Source of the DNA: Gerris lacustris
Lineage: Eukaryota > Arthropoda > Insecta > Hemiptera > Gerridae
DNA: 64,000 bases
Reading direction: 5' to 3'
NCBI GenBank assembly: GCA_951217055.1
Contig: OX578279.1
Span: 43,166,250-43,230,249 of the forward strand
The position numbers and the translations under genes were made by a program. The notes under the pieces are model-generated. The model was given only the letters and a program-made list of their open reading frames with translations, made no database searches and was not told where the DNA came from. The first letter of the stretch is position 1, and every line of letters starts with the position of its first letter. Below are positions 12,168 through 23,164 of the stretch, piece by piece.

Positions 12168-13160
12168 GTCATGATAGTTACGTCCCAGCCCCTTTAGCTT
12201 AGCTTAGTTACCATGCTGAAAAATGTTAATAATATTTTTCTTTGACTTTCTAACTATGATCCTAGATAGGAAATATAATGTACTTTGTGATACTAAATAT
12301 AATTTCTTTCTTATTTAGGTGTAACTTGTCGGGAATTTAATAAATAGGCTTGTCCCAGCAATCGGTCACGATAGTTACCAAGAAATTGGCTGCACTGTTT
12401 GACTGAGAGCGGGATTTCAGTGATTTACAGATAAAAGAATCATTCCTTTATAACCTAAAGTTCGTCTCCGCATCTTCTGAAGTAAGCCTCGGTCACAATT
12501 CTCTTCAAAAATCAGGGGCATATGTTTATTCAGTCACAATAGTTACCATAAATTTTAGTGCTTAAAAGTGCATTTAAAGCTTTTTAATATTTTTTGGGAA
12601 TACCCCAGTAGTATACAGAAAACGTATGCTTTCCTTTGAAAGCATTAATACATTAGGGTGGCATGGCCGCCATGTTTTAGTTTATAAGTCACGATAGTTA
12701 CTTGCCCCAATAGTTACTTTTCACATACATATTCTTGTTGTATAGATGTTCAGCGTCAAAATAAAGCACTAGTTGACTCAGAATAATTGTCAAAGTGTCA
12801 CTTTTTTTGAAAACGTCCCTTTAACTATTTTATCATTCCCAACTTTAGAGGAACACGACACTTGTCGATAGTTACCAAGGAACAAGATAGATGTCACATT
12901 AGTTTCCTAGCGTACTACGTGTCACGATAGTTACTAAAAAAAAATGAATTTAAGTAGGTATTTTTTAAAATAAAAAAACTTCGTCCTCATCATAGAGTTG
13001 AGTGTACAATGACTTATTTAGGAAATTAAATCTAATTAGTGTAAGAAATGTCCTGAGTAGGCAATAATAATATTGTTTTGGGTCCGTGTGACGATTTCTA
13101 GGTGGTAAATCTAATTTTGCAAATCGGCAAGTTGAAGAAAATTCCGGTAACTATTGTGGC
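12168..13160. promoter_or_regulatory. Cluster of GTCACGATAGTTAC repeats in hAT-like element
   Basis: The motif or a close variant occurs at 12168 (GTCATGATAGTTAC), 12365 (GTCACGATAGTTACC), 12533 (GTCACAATAGTTACC), 12688 (exact), 12707 (CAATAGTTAC), 12864 (GTCGATAGTTACC), 12921 (exact), and inverted at 13144-13160 (GGTAACTATTGTGGC). Short repeated motifs inside hAT ends are known transposase-binding sites in some members. That role here is inferred. The same set recurs in the duplicated copy, offset by 16515. Confidence 0.6.
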
Positions 13161-13417
13161 TAAAAAACTTGGCACTTTTTTTATTTAAAAATTGATAAAA
13201 AATAAATTGCCCCCCCCCCCCCCCCCCCGGTCGGTGGCCCTGAACTGCAACATATAAATTTTCTCAAGCGTGGAACTTGTTGTTACCTGTATTATAGAAA
13301 CAATTGTACATATTATCAGGGACATGCAAAAGACATTTTGTATAATATTGCCTCTCGGGTACCCTCGTCTCGGGGGGGGCACTTGCCCCCTTTGCCCCCC
13401 CCTTGGATCCGCCACTG

Positions 13418-13425
13418 GGAGGGCG
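13418..13425 (+). repeat. Right target-site duplication GGAGGGCG
   Basis: Pairs with 10645-10652. Confidence 0.9.
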
Positions 13426-13950
13426 CTACCCGCAAATTAAGAGGCACCTCTCATTTCTCGATTTCGATCATATTGAATCGTTGACAGACAGCCAAATATC
13501 AAAATATTTCATCAGTTTATTGGACTGGGGGACCATTCAACGATTAAATCCATCGAATTATCACATTTTATTAATATACAATATACAAAACGAAATAAAT
13601 TAATAATCTTAGATAAAAATTGTTTAACTTACTTCTAAAAAATTTCTAAAAAAAAAAAAATTAGAATCCTAATTAAGAAATAAACGAGGTACATATAAAT
13701 TAGGTTACAGTTGGTTATCAATTTGTTCGCGTCGGTTCCCGCAATTTTTATTAAAAAATAGGATAAGAAAAGGTTTTATCCGGTCGTTTAATTGCTATAA
13801 GTGCAATCCAAACACGTTTAAAGTAATAAATACAAAAATTCGGTGATCGCGCCCGGAATAATAAGAAAATTCGTAAAAACATAACCGACGATCTGTTATC
13901 ACCGGCTAGCGCCCTTATCAAGTTAACCCAGCACGTTCCACTAACCAAGA
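13426..13950 (+). other. 5' flank or 5' UTR of RTE-like element
   Basis: Non-coding sequence leading to ORF1. The 5' end of the element cannot be placed because both copies share all of this sequence. The hAT-like element may have inserted in or just upstream of the 5' UTR. Confidence 0.45.
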
Positions 13951-14337
13951 ATGGAAGGAAAACTCGATGAAATTATGTCTAGATTGGAAAAACTGGATAC
14001 AATAGTGAGGAAAATCGACAATTTGGAGCAACACCTAGCGGAGCAATCCAGGAAAACAGCGGAAGAGATAGTGGACATAAGGAAAGACATCGCGAGTCTG
14101 AGCACACACATCAACAGGTCAAGAAGAGAAAACATTGTCATAATCGGCATGCAGGCGGCTGATAGAAATGAAATAAGAAACCAAGTATACAATATAATAG
14201 ATTTCCTTGGAATAGAAATACGTAAATATGATATCAGAGACATAACCATTCTAAACACGCAGAATACAAGTACAGGAGTAATTTTAGTCAAACTGTCATC
14301 AAATATACTGAGAAATGACATATTAAAAGAGAAATAC
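13951..14337 (+). pseudogene. RTE-like ORF1, truncated by BEL/Pao insertion
   Basis: Codes for the first 129 residues of the protein described in full at 30466-31290: the coiled coil and most of the RRM-like domain. The frame is cut exactly where the BEL LTR begins (after GAGAAATAC). Read-through into the LTR adds a few foreign residues and then a stop at 14373. The start ATG has A at -3 and G at +4, a good initiation context. The C-terminal domain and ORF2 are missing, so this copy is dead. Confidence 0.85.
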
Positions 14338-16070
14338 TGTTTAGGCTCCGCCTATTCTTTGCATGTTTTTTAATTAATACTATTTATTTGTTAACATACC
14401 TTGTACATAATTCTTAAACCTAACTTTACACATAATTATATATTATTACAACACAGTTCAACACAACACTTCTCACATAATCTTCAATTCAGGGGAACAA
14501 TATTTAGCACGACTCTGATGCGCCGTAAATCCATAAACAACAACAAATTGGAAGGTTGCAATAGGTTTACTGGAGGTTCCGCAATCCAGCAGACCTCCCT
14601 TGGCCCACCGGGTGCAACTCACACTCCACCACTTCATCTAAACAAAGCTCTTGCTAGCGGCTCCCAATCACGCACTTTCAGCGCTGAGTTGGTTAAGTCG
14701 GGCCGGTAGAAACCTACCCAAGGTGGTTACCTTTTAGCGAACATGCCGGCGTAAGTACTATTATTTTAATTTTAAGTTTCTTTTATACTATTTGGCCAAC
14801 GTTAGCGACCGGAGCCCGATTAACGTACAGCTTAACGTCAGCTTAAGACGCTTATTAATAAACGTGATAGATTCAGCTTAACTGAGTGGTGGTTCTTCGT
14901 CTCGTAAGTCGCTGAACTGTGCAGCTGCTAAGCCCCGACTTCGGAACTGTGGAACCCTGACGTCTCTATTCCTCCGGACCAGGCGACAGGCAGTGTCAAC
15001 GCACATTTAAATTAATATAGTAGTGGAGTGACCTGGCCCGTCACTCGCTTTTACTTTAAATATTGTTATAGCTTGTTACCATTGTTGTTAGTGATTCGTT
15101 TATAGTTCTTGTGTGTTGTTAATTAATTTATCTTATATATAGGTCCCTGTTCCTGACTGGCAGAAGTCCCGTCCTGTATTGTCTTATTAATTGTCCGTGT
15201 TCCAGCCAGGCAAGGTAAGTCCCTTTTCCCTACTAACTAACCCCTTCCAACTTGCATACTAACCTAAACCTGCTTGTGTATTGTCTCGTCCTAACGCTTT
15301 GTTATTTATTACGCTATTATTTATTAACGCCTTGTAATTACTAATCCTTATTAATTTATTTATATTGTTAAAGATTTATTGTTATGCATACAGAATTTTA
15401 TTGTTATAATTATTATATTTATATAAATTAATCTTAGTTATTTGCTATTAACAATTGCCTGCTTGCTTCATTTTCAATTATACTTCTTTTACATAGCATT
15501 TTTATTACTCTGTTATTAATTTACTGCACGCCTTATTTTCTCCCGGCTTTTGCTTGCTACAGGGATTCTCTCCTCTGGAGTGTTAGGTTCCCTTCGGTAC
15601 CCATATACGAGTTCGCCTCCTATGGGCCGAAACATGGTCCTTTGGGCCGGATATGAAAATAGGGTCTTTTAGCATTGTTTTTTATTATTATTTTTGGATT
15701 TCAATACACGTTTGGTGTGTACTGTTCCCTGGTAACCCACCTTGGTTTAATACACCTTGCTACTCAACACCTTACTTTAATTGTTGGTTTTCTTTAGGTG
15801 GAGTAGTGCGGCTGTTAGCAGTATATTTGGAGTACTTTCGTCGGCACATATTTATGATTTAAATTTTATCTTTGGTCTTCTTAGTTGTGTGAACTTCAAC
15901 ATTAGTTTCTCACATTCTTTGATTTGTGGTATTATATTTTAGCATCCTTCTTTAGTTACCACTTATCCTGTTATTTAGGTTGGATTTTTTAATTTTTAGG
16001 TTGTTACTGAGTTTAGAGCTTTTATTGGTTATTATTTACTTATCTTATTGTTTTCTTGTTTTATTTCATT
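14338..16070 (+). repeat. BEL/Pao 5' LTR plus untranslated leader
   Basis: About 1.73 kb from the LTR start to the polyprotein ATG. The LTR ends somewhere inside. TGGAGTGACCTGGCCCG at 15024 starts with TGG, as a tRNA primer-binding site would, but I could not match it to a specific tRNA, so an LTR of about 690 bp is only a guess. Small frames here (102 and 69 codons) have no recognisable motif. Confidence 0.6.
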
Positions 16071-19000
16071 ATGATGGGAGATCCAGTAAACCCGTCTGTT
16101 GAAGCAGCTTCCGGTCTTGACATGGCTGCCTCCATCCGGAAGAAGCTCAAGGGCACCTTAGAGGACATCCGGGAAATCAGAGATCAGGGGAAGGCTGCCA
16201 TCTCTGACCCTACTCAGGTCCCAATGTTCAAAGGTATGATGACTACACTAACTAGTTTGTATAGTACCTACAGCTCCCTTTACAACGAGCTATGTGAATT
16301 ATCAGAGGATGACGGGTCTGATTCCGCCATTGCCTCAGACCATCTTCAGCGGAGTGCCGCAAAAAGATATATGCATGAGGCTAATTCATATAACTTTATG
16401 GTTAACGAAGCAGCCTCAGCCAAGGCTAGTACCAGTGCTCTATCGCTCACTAACACCACGGTATGTGGTTCGTCTAGAGCGAGGGCAAAATTACCTACCA
16501 TTCCGTTAATTAAATTTGATGGAGATCGGTCCAAGTGGACCCGCTTTAGGGACTTATTTGAGAGTTTGGTAATTGGGGATGACGAGCTGAGGGACATAGA
16601 TAAATTTCATTATCTAGTCGCATGTCTAGAGGATCCCGCTGCATCCACCATTGCCAAGCTTCCTATCACTGAGGCCAATTTCACTATAGCGTGGCAATCA
16701 ATAAAAAATATATACGACAATAAACGTTTATTGGCTGGCAATTATTTAGATAGCCTATTGGAATTGAAACCTCTTGCCAAAAAGCCGTCTCCTGACGTGT
16801 TGAGTGGTAGGCTCAGCTTCCTCTCGGAGACATTGGCCGCTCTCCAAATGCTAGGAATTCCTGCACTAGATCAATTTATTCTCTTCCAGCTATGTTCCCG
16901 TAGTTTAGACCCGGACACCCGCATTGCCTTTGAAAGTAATAACACCAGAGAGTTCCCTAGTTTCGACAACCTTGTCGAATTTGTCCGTAAACGCTGCAAC
17001 GCAGCTGAGCTAGTGTTTGCCTCTGGCAATAAATCAACTACCGAGCCCTCAGCAAAATTATCTCCCTTTCAAATTAAATCCTCTAAGAAGACGGTGCTAG
17101 TTTCAAATGCCCAAATTGCTAACTCTAAACGAGGGACTAGTAGAGCCCCTTGTGACAAACCCACTAAACTACCCCCTTGCTATGTGTGCGGTGGGCCTCA
17201 TTTTATTAGCAAGTGCGTTAAATTCTGCAACGCATCGTTGGATGCCCGCACCCAATTACTTAGCAACTATCAAGGGTGCCGTAACTGTTTCCAGAATGGG
17301 CATCCCAGTCATTTATGCTCGTCTAAGTGGAGGTGCAAATTTTGTCGTAACAAACACCACTCTCTCCTTCATCAGCCTGGCAAAGCGTCATCCTCCTCAA
17401 CCAACAAACATGACCAAGTGCAGCCTTCCACTTCAACAAACCATAAAACTTCACTTAGCTTAACCCTCTCCCAAGTAAATACCATGCTAGGTACCGCTCT
17501 AGGTATACTTGGTTCAGGTAAGACATCGACCGTAATTAGAATGGTGATAGACTCTGGCAGTCATACTTCCTTTGTTACACAAGAGTGTGCGCAACGACTA
17601 GGTCTCAAGGTTGAGCGTTGCGATACTCATATTTGGGGTATAGGTGAAACCCCCCTTTCGGGTTTTAAAGGGCAAGCGTGGTGCACCCTTTCCCCACTTC
17701 AGTCTAATAAACATTCTTTATCTATGTCAGTTATCGTGGTAGAAAAAATAACTTCACCCCTTCCTGGATTTGACACGCCAAAAGATTATTGGAACTCCTA
17801 TTTAGAGTATGAGTTAGCAGATCCCCAGTTCTGGAAGACTAGGCCAGTCGACTTCCTCTTGGGTTGTGACCTCTTCAGCAATATATTGACCGGCACCATT
17901 ATCACAATACACCCGGATATGCCCAAGTTGCTGGGCACCATATTTGGTCATACCGTTTTAGGCCGTGTAGGTGATCTAGCGGAAGCTACTCATTTGTGCA
18001 CCCTACATTCTGAAGCGTCCAAGCAACCCTCTAGTTTAGAGTTGGAGTTGCAGCGGTTTTGGGCATTGGAAGAGCCTCCTGCCCCAATAGCTAATAATCC
18101 CGAAGATGATAAATGCGAGCAGTTGTTTAGAGAAACTACGTACCGCCTTCCCTGTGGCCGTTATGCCGTACGTCTACCGTTTAAGGCTTCAAATGTTCAG
18201 TTCCCTGGTTCAAAAGCTATAGCACTTCGCCGGCTTGCACACTTAGAGAGCAAGTTGGAACGAAGTACCACATTAAAGCCTAAATACCACGACTTCCTGA
18301 AGGAATACTTGGACTTAGGTCACATGACTCTAGCCAAGTATTCTGGGAAGATGTTTATCCCTCACCATTGTGTGGTGAAAGGTGACGGACCAGAGTTAAA
18401 ATTGAGAGTAGTTTTTGACGCAGCTGCGCGCACCTCTTCCGGATCTCTCAACGATGTCCTATGTACAGGTCCCAAATTACAAGCGGATCTTACCGTCATA
18501 TTGCTCAATTTCAGACAGCCTAAATACATCTTCACCGCTGACGCCGTCAAGATGTTTCGGCAGATCCTTGTGCATCCTGACGATAGGGTGTACCAACACA
18601 TTCTCTGGCGTTTCGCCTTAAGCGAGCAGGTGCAAGAGTACGAGTTAAACACTGTGTCGTATGGACAGTCCTGCGCTCCTTACCTGGCTAATCGAGTAGT
18701 CCGGCAGTTAGTATTAGATGAAGGTTCCGAGTACCCTCTTGCAGCTCACGCCCTGTCGGAGGATATGTATGTCGACGACATAGCTACCGGGGCTGACACT
18801 CTAGAAGCGGCTATCACCACTGCAAAGGAAATTGTAACCCTCATGGGGAAGGGCGGGTTTAGTCTGAGTAAATGGGCTGCCAATGACTCCCGTATCTTAG
18901 ACTCTATCCATAATTCTGATCCTAACTGCCTTAACTCAACAGCACCTATATCGCTTGAGAGCTCCGACACCACCTCTATTAAAATCCTTGGACTGCAATG

Positions 19001-21395
19001 GGACCCGCAGGCTGACGAGTTCCTTTACCGCATCCACCCTCCTCCTATCACTAGCACCAAACGAGGCGTACTTTCGGCAGTGGCCCAAATATTTGATCCT
19101 TTAGGGTACCTTGGTGCCACGGTTGTAGTGGCCAAGAGTATTATCCAGAATGCTTGGAAACGCCAATTAGATTGGGACACTGCCTTCCCTCCAGACCTCC
19201 ATGACCAGTGGAAAGGCTTAGTGGAAGAACTCCCTCTGCTTAGTTCCCTGAGAATTCCTCGTCGGGTACTGTTAGATCACCCGGATTCCCTTCATTTACT
19301 AATATTCGCGGATGCGTCCGAAAAGGCCTACTGTGCCACTGCCTTTCTCCATGCCACATACCTCTCAGGGGTTTCTTCCAACTTAATTATGGCCAAGACA
19401 AAGTTAGCACCAGTCAAAGCTGTCTCAATACCTCGTCTTGAGCTTTGTGCAGCGTTATTAGCAGCTCGGCTCTTACAGTCATTAGAGTCCTTCATCAAGC
19501 GATTGCCTCTGCGCCCCTGTATTAAGTTCTTCTCGGACTCAACCGTTGTTCTGGCCTGGCTACGAACACCAACCTTCCGTTTAAAGACCTTCGTAGCCAA
19601 CAGGGTAGAAAAAATCTTAGAACTATCTCATGATAATACGTGGCATCATGTCGCTTCGGAAGACAACCCCAGCGACCTGGGTTCTCGCGGTGTTTCTCCG
19701 AGCAACCTCCTTAACAATGACATTTGGTTTCACGGTCCTGCTTGGGCCAAACTCAAACCAGAACAGTGGCCTATACATGATCAAATCACTCTTCCCGAGG
19801 AGATTCCTGAGTGCAAGGCTGTCGTCAGTGGCTGTATGGTACTCGCTGTCTCGACGACCAACCCTCCTCTTATAGCATGGATGGAACGTTTTTCCACTTT
19901 CTCCAAAATGATTAATTCACTAGCGTATGTACTTAGATTTACTAACTTTCAGAGAGGAGCTCTACCACGCCATAGAGGCCCATTAAGCTTGGTCGAGGTT
20001 CGACAAGCCACTATCACCGCGATAAGAGCCGTTCAGGCCTTCTACCTGTTTAACCGTCCTAGCATTCATGCTGTTCAGGATTTACCGTCCATTCCAAAAT
20101 CCTTAGCTAACTTACATCCCTTTTTCAATGAGGCGGGTCTTTTGTTAGTAGGCGGCAGGCTAAACAACTCGCAGGTATCCTGGTCCTGCAAGCACCCAAT
20201 AATTGTACCTGCAAAAACTCACTTTACGAGATTGCTCTTGGAATACTATCACAAAAGTCTCCTCCACCCTGGACCCACGGTACTACTAGCAGTTCTTCGC
20301 ACTAAATATTGGATTTTAGGTGCCAGAAACTCGGTACGGTTTCTTACCCGTGCATGTGTTTCGTGCCGCAAGCTGAGAGCTCCCCCCTGCCAACCCATCA
20401 TGGGTGATTTACCTTCATACAGGTTTCGAGAGGGTCGTGCCTTCTTGCACGTCGGCACTGATTTTGCTGGGCCTTTCTTGGTGCGAGAATCTCTGCGTCG
20501 TAAAGCTCCCTCCTATAAGTGTTACCTGTGCGTGTTTGTCTGCCTCAGCACCAAGGCAGTTCACTTAGAAACAGTCACAGCTCTAAGTACAGAGGCTTTC
20601 CTGGCCACGCTTGACAGATTCATCGGTCGCCGTGGTCTCCCAGAGCGGATCTTCTCCGATAATGGCACGAATTACGTCGGAGCGGCCAACACCTTGAAGG
20701 AACTGCATCAATGGTACTACAGCACCACTACACAGTCGTCAGTACAATCCCACTGCTTACAACGGGACATTGACTGGGCCTTCACCCCGCCGACTGGCGC
20801 GTCGTTCGGAGGAATTTGGGAGAGTGTGGTCAAGTCCGCAAAGCGTCTCCTTAAAAATATATATGGTGAGAATCGCCTTACCTTAGAGGAGCTGTCAACT
20901 TGGTTGATCAAGGTTGAGGCGGTGCTGAACTCTCGTCCTCTTTGCCCCCTTTCCAGTGACCCCAGCGACCTTACCTATCTCTCACCTGGCCATTTCCTGA
21001 TTGGCTCCCCCCTCCTGGCTGTTCCTGAGCGGTCGCTCCTAGATTTATCAGAAAATCGTCTCTCCCGATGGCAGCTCGTAAGCCAGAAGGCTCAACATTT
21101 TTGGAAGCGTTGGCGTTCTGAATACATAACCTGTCTGCAAGAGAGAGCCAAGTGGCATAAAGCTAGTACCAACCTCCAGGTAGGAGAACTTGTAATCATC
21201 AAGGACGACAACGTACCGCGTATGCATTGGCCAATGGCCAGGGTCTGCGAAGTTTATCCTGGTCAGGATGGAGTAGTAAGGGTCGCTTCTGTTAAAACCT
21301 CGACGTCTACCTTCAAACGCCCGGCAAATAAACTTGTTCCTCTTTTCCTACCCAAGCACTCCAGTAGTGAGAATCCTTCGATTGGTAGGTTATAG
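16071..21395 (+). CDS. BEL/Pao Gag-Pol polyprotein, intact
   Basis: A single polyprotein of about 1774 aa that would package element RNA, copy it to DNA and integrate it. Start chosen at ATG 16071 (next ATG at 16074); the frame stays open upstream to a TTG at 16056. Domains in order: coiled Gag-like region with the DUF1759-type stretch (IKFDGDRSKWTRF, about 143-300); zinc knuckles from C370 (CYVCGGPHFISKC, then CRNCFQNGHPSHLC); aspartic protease with DSG at 494-496; reverse transcriptase with YVDD at 900-903; RNase H from about D1081; integrase HHCC zinc site (H1394 to C1429/C1432) and catalytic D1464, D1530, E1584; C-terminal DUF5641-like domain. No stop or frameshift, and all catalytic residues present, so it looks functional. 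There is no envelope gene. Residue numbers count from 16071. Confidence 0.95.
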   Translation: MMGDPVNPSVEAASGLDMAASIRKKLKGTLEDIREIRDQGKAAISDPTQVPMFKGMMTTLTSLYSTYSSLYNELCELSEDDGSDSAIASDHLQRSAAKRYMHEANSYNFMVNEAASAKASTSALSLTNTTVCGSSRARAKLPTIPLIKFDGDRSKWTRFRDLFESLVIGDDELRDIDKFHYLVACLEDPAASTIAKLPITEANFTIAWQSIKNIYDNKRLLAGNYLDSLLELKPLAKKPSPDVLSGRLSFLSETLAALQMLGIPALDQFILFQLCSRSLDPDTRIAFESNNTREFPSFDNLVEFVRKRCNAAELVFASGNKSTTEPSAKLSPFQIKSSKKTVLVSNAQIANSKRGTSRAPCDKPTKLPPCYVCGGPHFISKCVKFCNASLDARTQLLSNYQGCRNCFQNGHPSHLCSSKWRCKFCRNKHHSLLHQPGKASSSSTNKHDQVQPSTSTNHKTSLSLTLSQVNTMLGTALGILGSGKTSTVIRMVIDSGSHTSFVTQECAQRLGLKVERCDTHIWGIGETPLSGFKGQAWCTLSPLQSNKHSLSMSVIVVEKITSPLPGFDTPKDYWNSYLEYELADPQFWKTRPVDFLLGCDLFSNILTGTIITIHPDMPKLLGTIFGHTVLGRVGDLAEATHLCTLHSEASKQPSSLELELQRFWALEEPPAPIANNPEDDKCEQLFRETTYRLPCGRYAVRLPFKASNVQFPGSKAIALRRLAHLESKLERSTTLKPKYHDFLKEYLDLGHMTLAKYSGKMFIPHHCVVKGDGPELKLRVVFDAAARTSSGSLNDVLCTGPKLQADLTVILLNFRQPKYIFTADAVKMFRQILVHPDDRVYQHILWRFALSEQVQEYELNTVSYGQSCAPYLANRVVRQLVLDEGSEYPLAAHALSEDMYVDDIATGADTLEAAITTAKEIVTLMGKGGFSLSKWAANDSRILDSIHNSDPNCLNSTAPISLESSDTTSIKILGLQWDPQADEFLYRIHPPPITSTKRGVLSAVAQIFDPLGYLGATVVVAKSIIQNAWKRQLDWDTAFPPDLHDQWKGLVEELPLLSSLRIPRRVLLDHPDSLHLLIFADASEKAYCATAFLHATYLSGVSSNLIMAKTKLAPVKAVSIPRLELCAALLAARLLQSLESFIKRLPLRPCIKFFSDSTVVLAWLRTPTFRLKTFVANRVEKILELSHDNTWHHVASEDNPSDLGSRGVSPSNLLNNDIWFHGPAWAKLKPEQWPIHDQITLPEEIPECKAVVSGCMVLAVSTTNPPLIAWMERFSTFSKMINSLAYVLRFTNFQRGALPRHRGPLSLVEVRQATITAIRAVQAFYLFNRPSIHAVQDLPSIPKSLANLHPFFNEAGLLLVGGRLNNSQVSWSCKHPIIVPAKTHFTRLLLEYYHKSLLHPGPTVLLAVLRTKYWILGARNSVRFLTRACVSCRKLRAPPCQPIMGDLPSYRFREGRAFLHVGTDFAGPFLVRESLRRKAPSYKCYLCVFVCLSTKAVHLETVTALSTEAFLATLDRFIGRRGLPERIFSDNGTNYVGAANTLKELHQWYYSTTTQSSVQSHCLQRDIDWAFTPPTGASFGGIWESVVKSAKRLLKNIYGENRLTLEELSTWLIKVEAVLNSRPLCPLSSDPSDLTYLSPGHFLIGSPLLAVPERSLLDLSENRLSRWQLVSQKAQHFWKRWRSEYITCLQERAKWHKASTNLQVGELVIIKDDNVPRMHWPMARVCEVYPGQDGVVRVASVKTSTSTFKRPANKLVPLFLPKHSSSENPSIGRL

Positions 21396-21431
21396 TCGGG
21401 AAAAATCATTAATGATTTTTAGTAGGCGGTA
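21396..21431 (+). promoter_or_regulatory. BEL 3' non-coding spacer with 20-bp perfect palindrome
   Basis: Only 36 bases separate the polyprotein stop from the next LTR. They contain AAAAATCATTAATGATTTTT (21401-21420), a perfect palindrome, then AGTAGGCGGTA directly before the LTR. The plus-strand primer must lie here, but there is no long purine run. Confidence 0.6.
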
Positions 21432-23164
21432 TGTTTAGGCTCCGCCTATTCTTTGCATGTTTTTTAATTAATACTATTTATTTGTTAACATACCTTGTAC
21501 ATAATTCTTAAACCTAACTTTACACATAATTATATATTATTACAACACAGTTCAACACAACACTTCTCACATAATCTTCAATTCAGGGGAACAATATTTA
21601 GCACGACTCTGATGCGCCGTAAATCCATAAACAACAACAAATTGGAAGGTTGCAATAGGTTTACTGGAGGTTCCGCAATCCAGCAGACCTCCCTTGGCCC
21701 ACCGGGTGCAACTCACACTCCACCACTTCATCTAAACAAAGCTCTTGCTAGCGGCTCCCAATCACGCACTTTCAGCGCTGAGTTGGTTAAGTCGGGCCGG
21801 TAGAAACCTACCCAAGGTGGTTACCTTTTAGCGAACATGCCGGCGTAAGTACTATTATTTTAATTTTAAGTTTCTTTTATACTATTTGGCCAACGTTAGC
21901 GACCGGAGCCCGATTAACGTACAGCTTAACGTCAGCTTAAGACGCTTATTAATAAACGTGATAGATTCAGCTTAACTGAGTGGTGGTTCTTCGTCTCGTA
22001 AGTCGCTGAACTGTGCAGCTGCTAAGCCCCGACTTCGGAACTGTGGAACCCTGACGTCTCTATTCCTCCGGACCAGGCGACAGGCAGTGTCAACGCACAT
22101 TTAAATTAATATAGTAGTGGAGTGACCTGGCCCGTCACTCGCTTTTACTTTAAATATTGTTATAGCTTGTTACCATTGTTGTTAGTGATTCGTTTATAGT
22201 TCTTGTGTGTTGTTAATTAATTTATCTTATATATAGGTCCCTGTTCCTGACTGGCAGAAGTCCCGTCCTGTATTGTCTTATTAATTGTCCGTGTTCCAGC
22301 CAGGCAAGGTAAGTCCCTTTTCCCTACTAACTAACCCCTTCCAACTTGCATACTAACCTAAACCTGCTTGTGTATTGTCTCGTCCTAACGCTTTGTTATT
22401 TATTACGCTATTATTTATTAACGCCTTGTAATTACTAATCCTTATTAATTTATTTATATTGTTAAAGATTTATTGTTATGCATACAGAATTTTATTGTTA
22501 TAATTATTATATTTATATAAATTAATCTTAGTTATTTGCTATTAACAATTGCCTGCTTGCTTCATTTTCAATTATACTTCTTTTACATAGCATTTTTATT
22601 ACTCTGTTATTAATTTACTGCACGCCTTATTTTCTCCCGGCTTTTGCTTGCTACAGGGATTCTCTCCTCTGGAGTGTTAGGTTCCCTTCGGTACCCATAT
22701 ACGAGTTCGCCTCCTATGGGCCGAAACATGGTCCTTTGGGCCGGATATGAAAATAGGGTCTTTTAGCATTGTTTTTTATTATTATTTTTGGATTTCAATA
22801 CACGTTTGGTGTGTACTGTTCCCTGGTAACCCACCTTGGTTTAATACACCTTGCTACTCAACACCTTACTTTAATTGTTGGTTTTCTTTAGGTGGAGTAG
22901 TGCGGCTGTTAGCAGTATATTTGGAGTACTTTCGTCGGCACATATTTATGATTTAAATTTTATCTTTGGTCTTCTTAGTTGTGTGAACTTCAACATTAGT
23001 TTCTCACATTCTTTGATTTGTGGTATTATATTTTAGCATCCTTCTTTAGTTACCACTTATCCTGTTATTTAGGTTGGATTTTTTAATTTTTAGGTTGTTA
23101 CTGAGTTTAGAGCTTTTATTGGTTATTATTTACTTATCTTATTGTTTTCTTGTTTTATTTCATT
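21432..23164 (+). repeat. BEL/Pao second LTR plus leader of copy 2
   Basis: Repeats 14338-16070 and starts with the same TGTTTAGGCTCCGCC. It serves both as the 3' LTR of copy 1 and the 5' LTR of copy 2. Confidence 0.85.

Larger units (their letters stand above)
10653..13417. mobile_element. Non-autonomous hAT-like DNA transposon, 2765 bp
   Basis: Ends are CAGTGGCGGATCCA on the left and TGGATCCGCCACTG on the right, a perfect terminal inverted repeat, flanked by the 8-bp duplication GGAGGGCG. The CAGTGGCG end and the 8-bp duplication fit hAT superfamily elements. No transposase frame exists, so it would need a protein supplied from elsewhere. Inside are long C and G runs (10738-10755, 13211-13228), a segment shared with 46205-46437 (inverted), and a cluster of TCACGATAGTTAC motifs in the right half. 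Its right 1521 bases are repeated at 28412-29932. Confidence 0.85.
11897..14337 (+). repeat. Large duplicated segment, copy 1 (2441 bp)
   Basis: Matches 28412-30852 with a constant offset of 16515 and no length change that I could see. It covers the right part of the hAT-like element, the intervening 5' region and ORF1 of the RTE-like element up to codon 129. Copy 1 continues into a BEL LTR; copy 2 continues into the rest of ORF1. Confidence 0.9.
14338..21431 (+). mobile_element. BEL/Pao LTR retrotransposon, copy 1 (LTR plus internal region)
   Basis: A 7094-bp unit that begins TGTTTAGGCTCCGCC and is followed at 21432 by the same sequence, the next LTR. It inserts into codon 129/130 of the RTE-like ORF1. 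The polyprotein assigns it to BEL/Pao. Because two units lie head to tail, the 3' end of the LTR cannot be read from LTR comparison. Both LTR starts and the frames after them are the same, which indicates very recent origin or an assembly duplication. Confidence 0.9.

Noticed and set aside
14401..14709. 102-aa frame in the BEL LTR/leader (repeated at 21495)
   Set aside because: Present in both copies only because the units are duplicates; no recognisable domain, and it lies in LTR/leader sequence.
15024..15041. Primer-binding site in the BEL leader
   Set aside because: TGG start and position are suggestive, but I could not match it to the 3' end of a tRNA, so it is not called as a feature.
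16071..21395. An envelope gene making this a retrovirus-like element
   Set aside because: The polyprotein ends with the integrase and DUF5641-like region, 36 bases before the LTR, leaving no room for an envelope gene.
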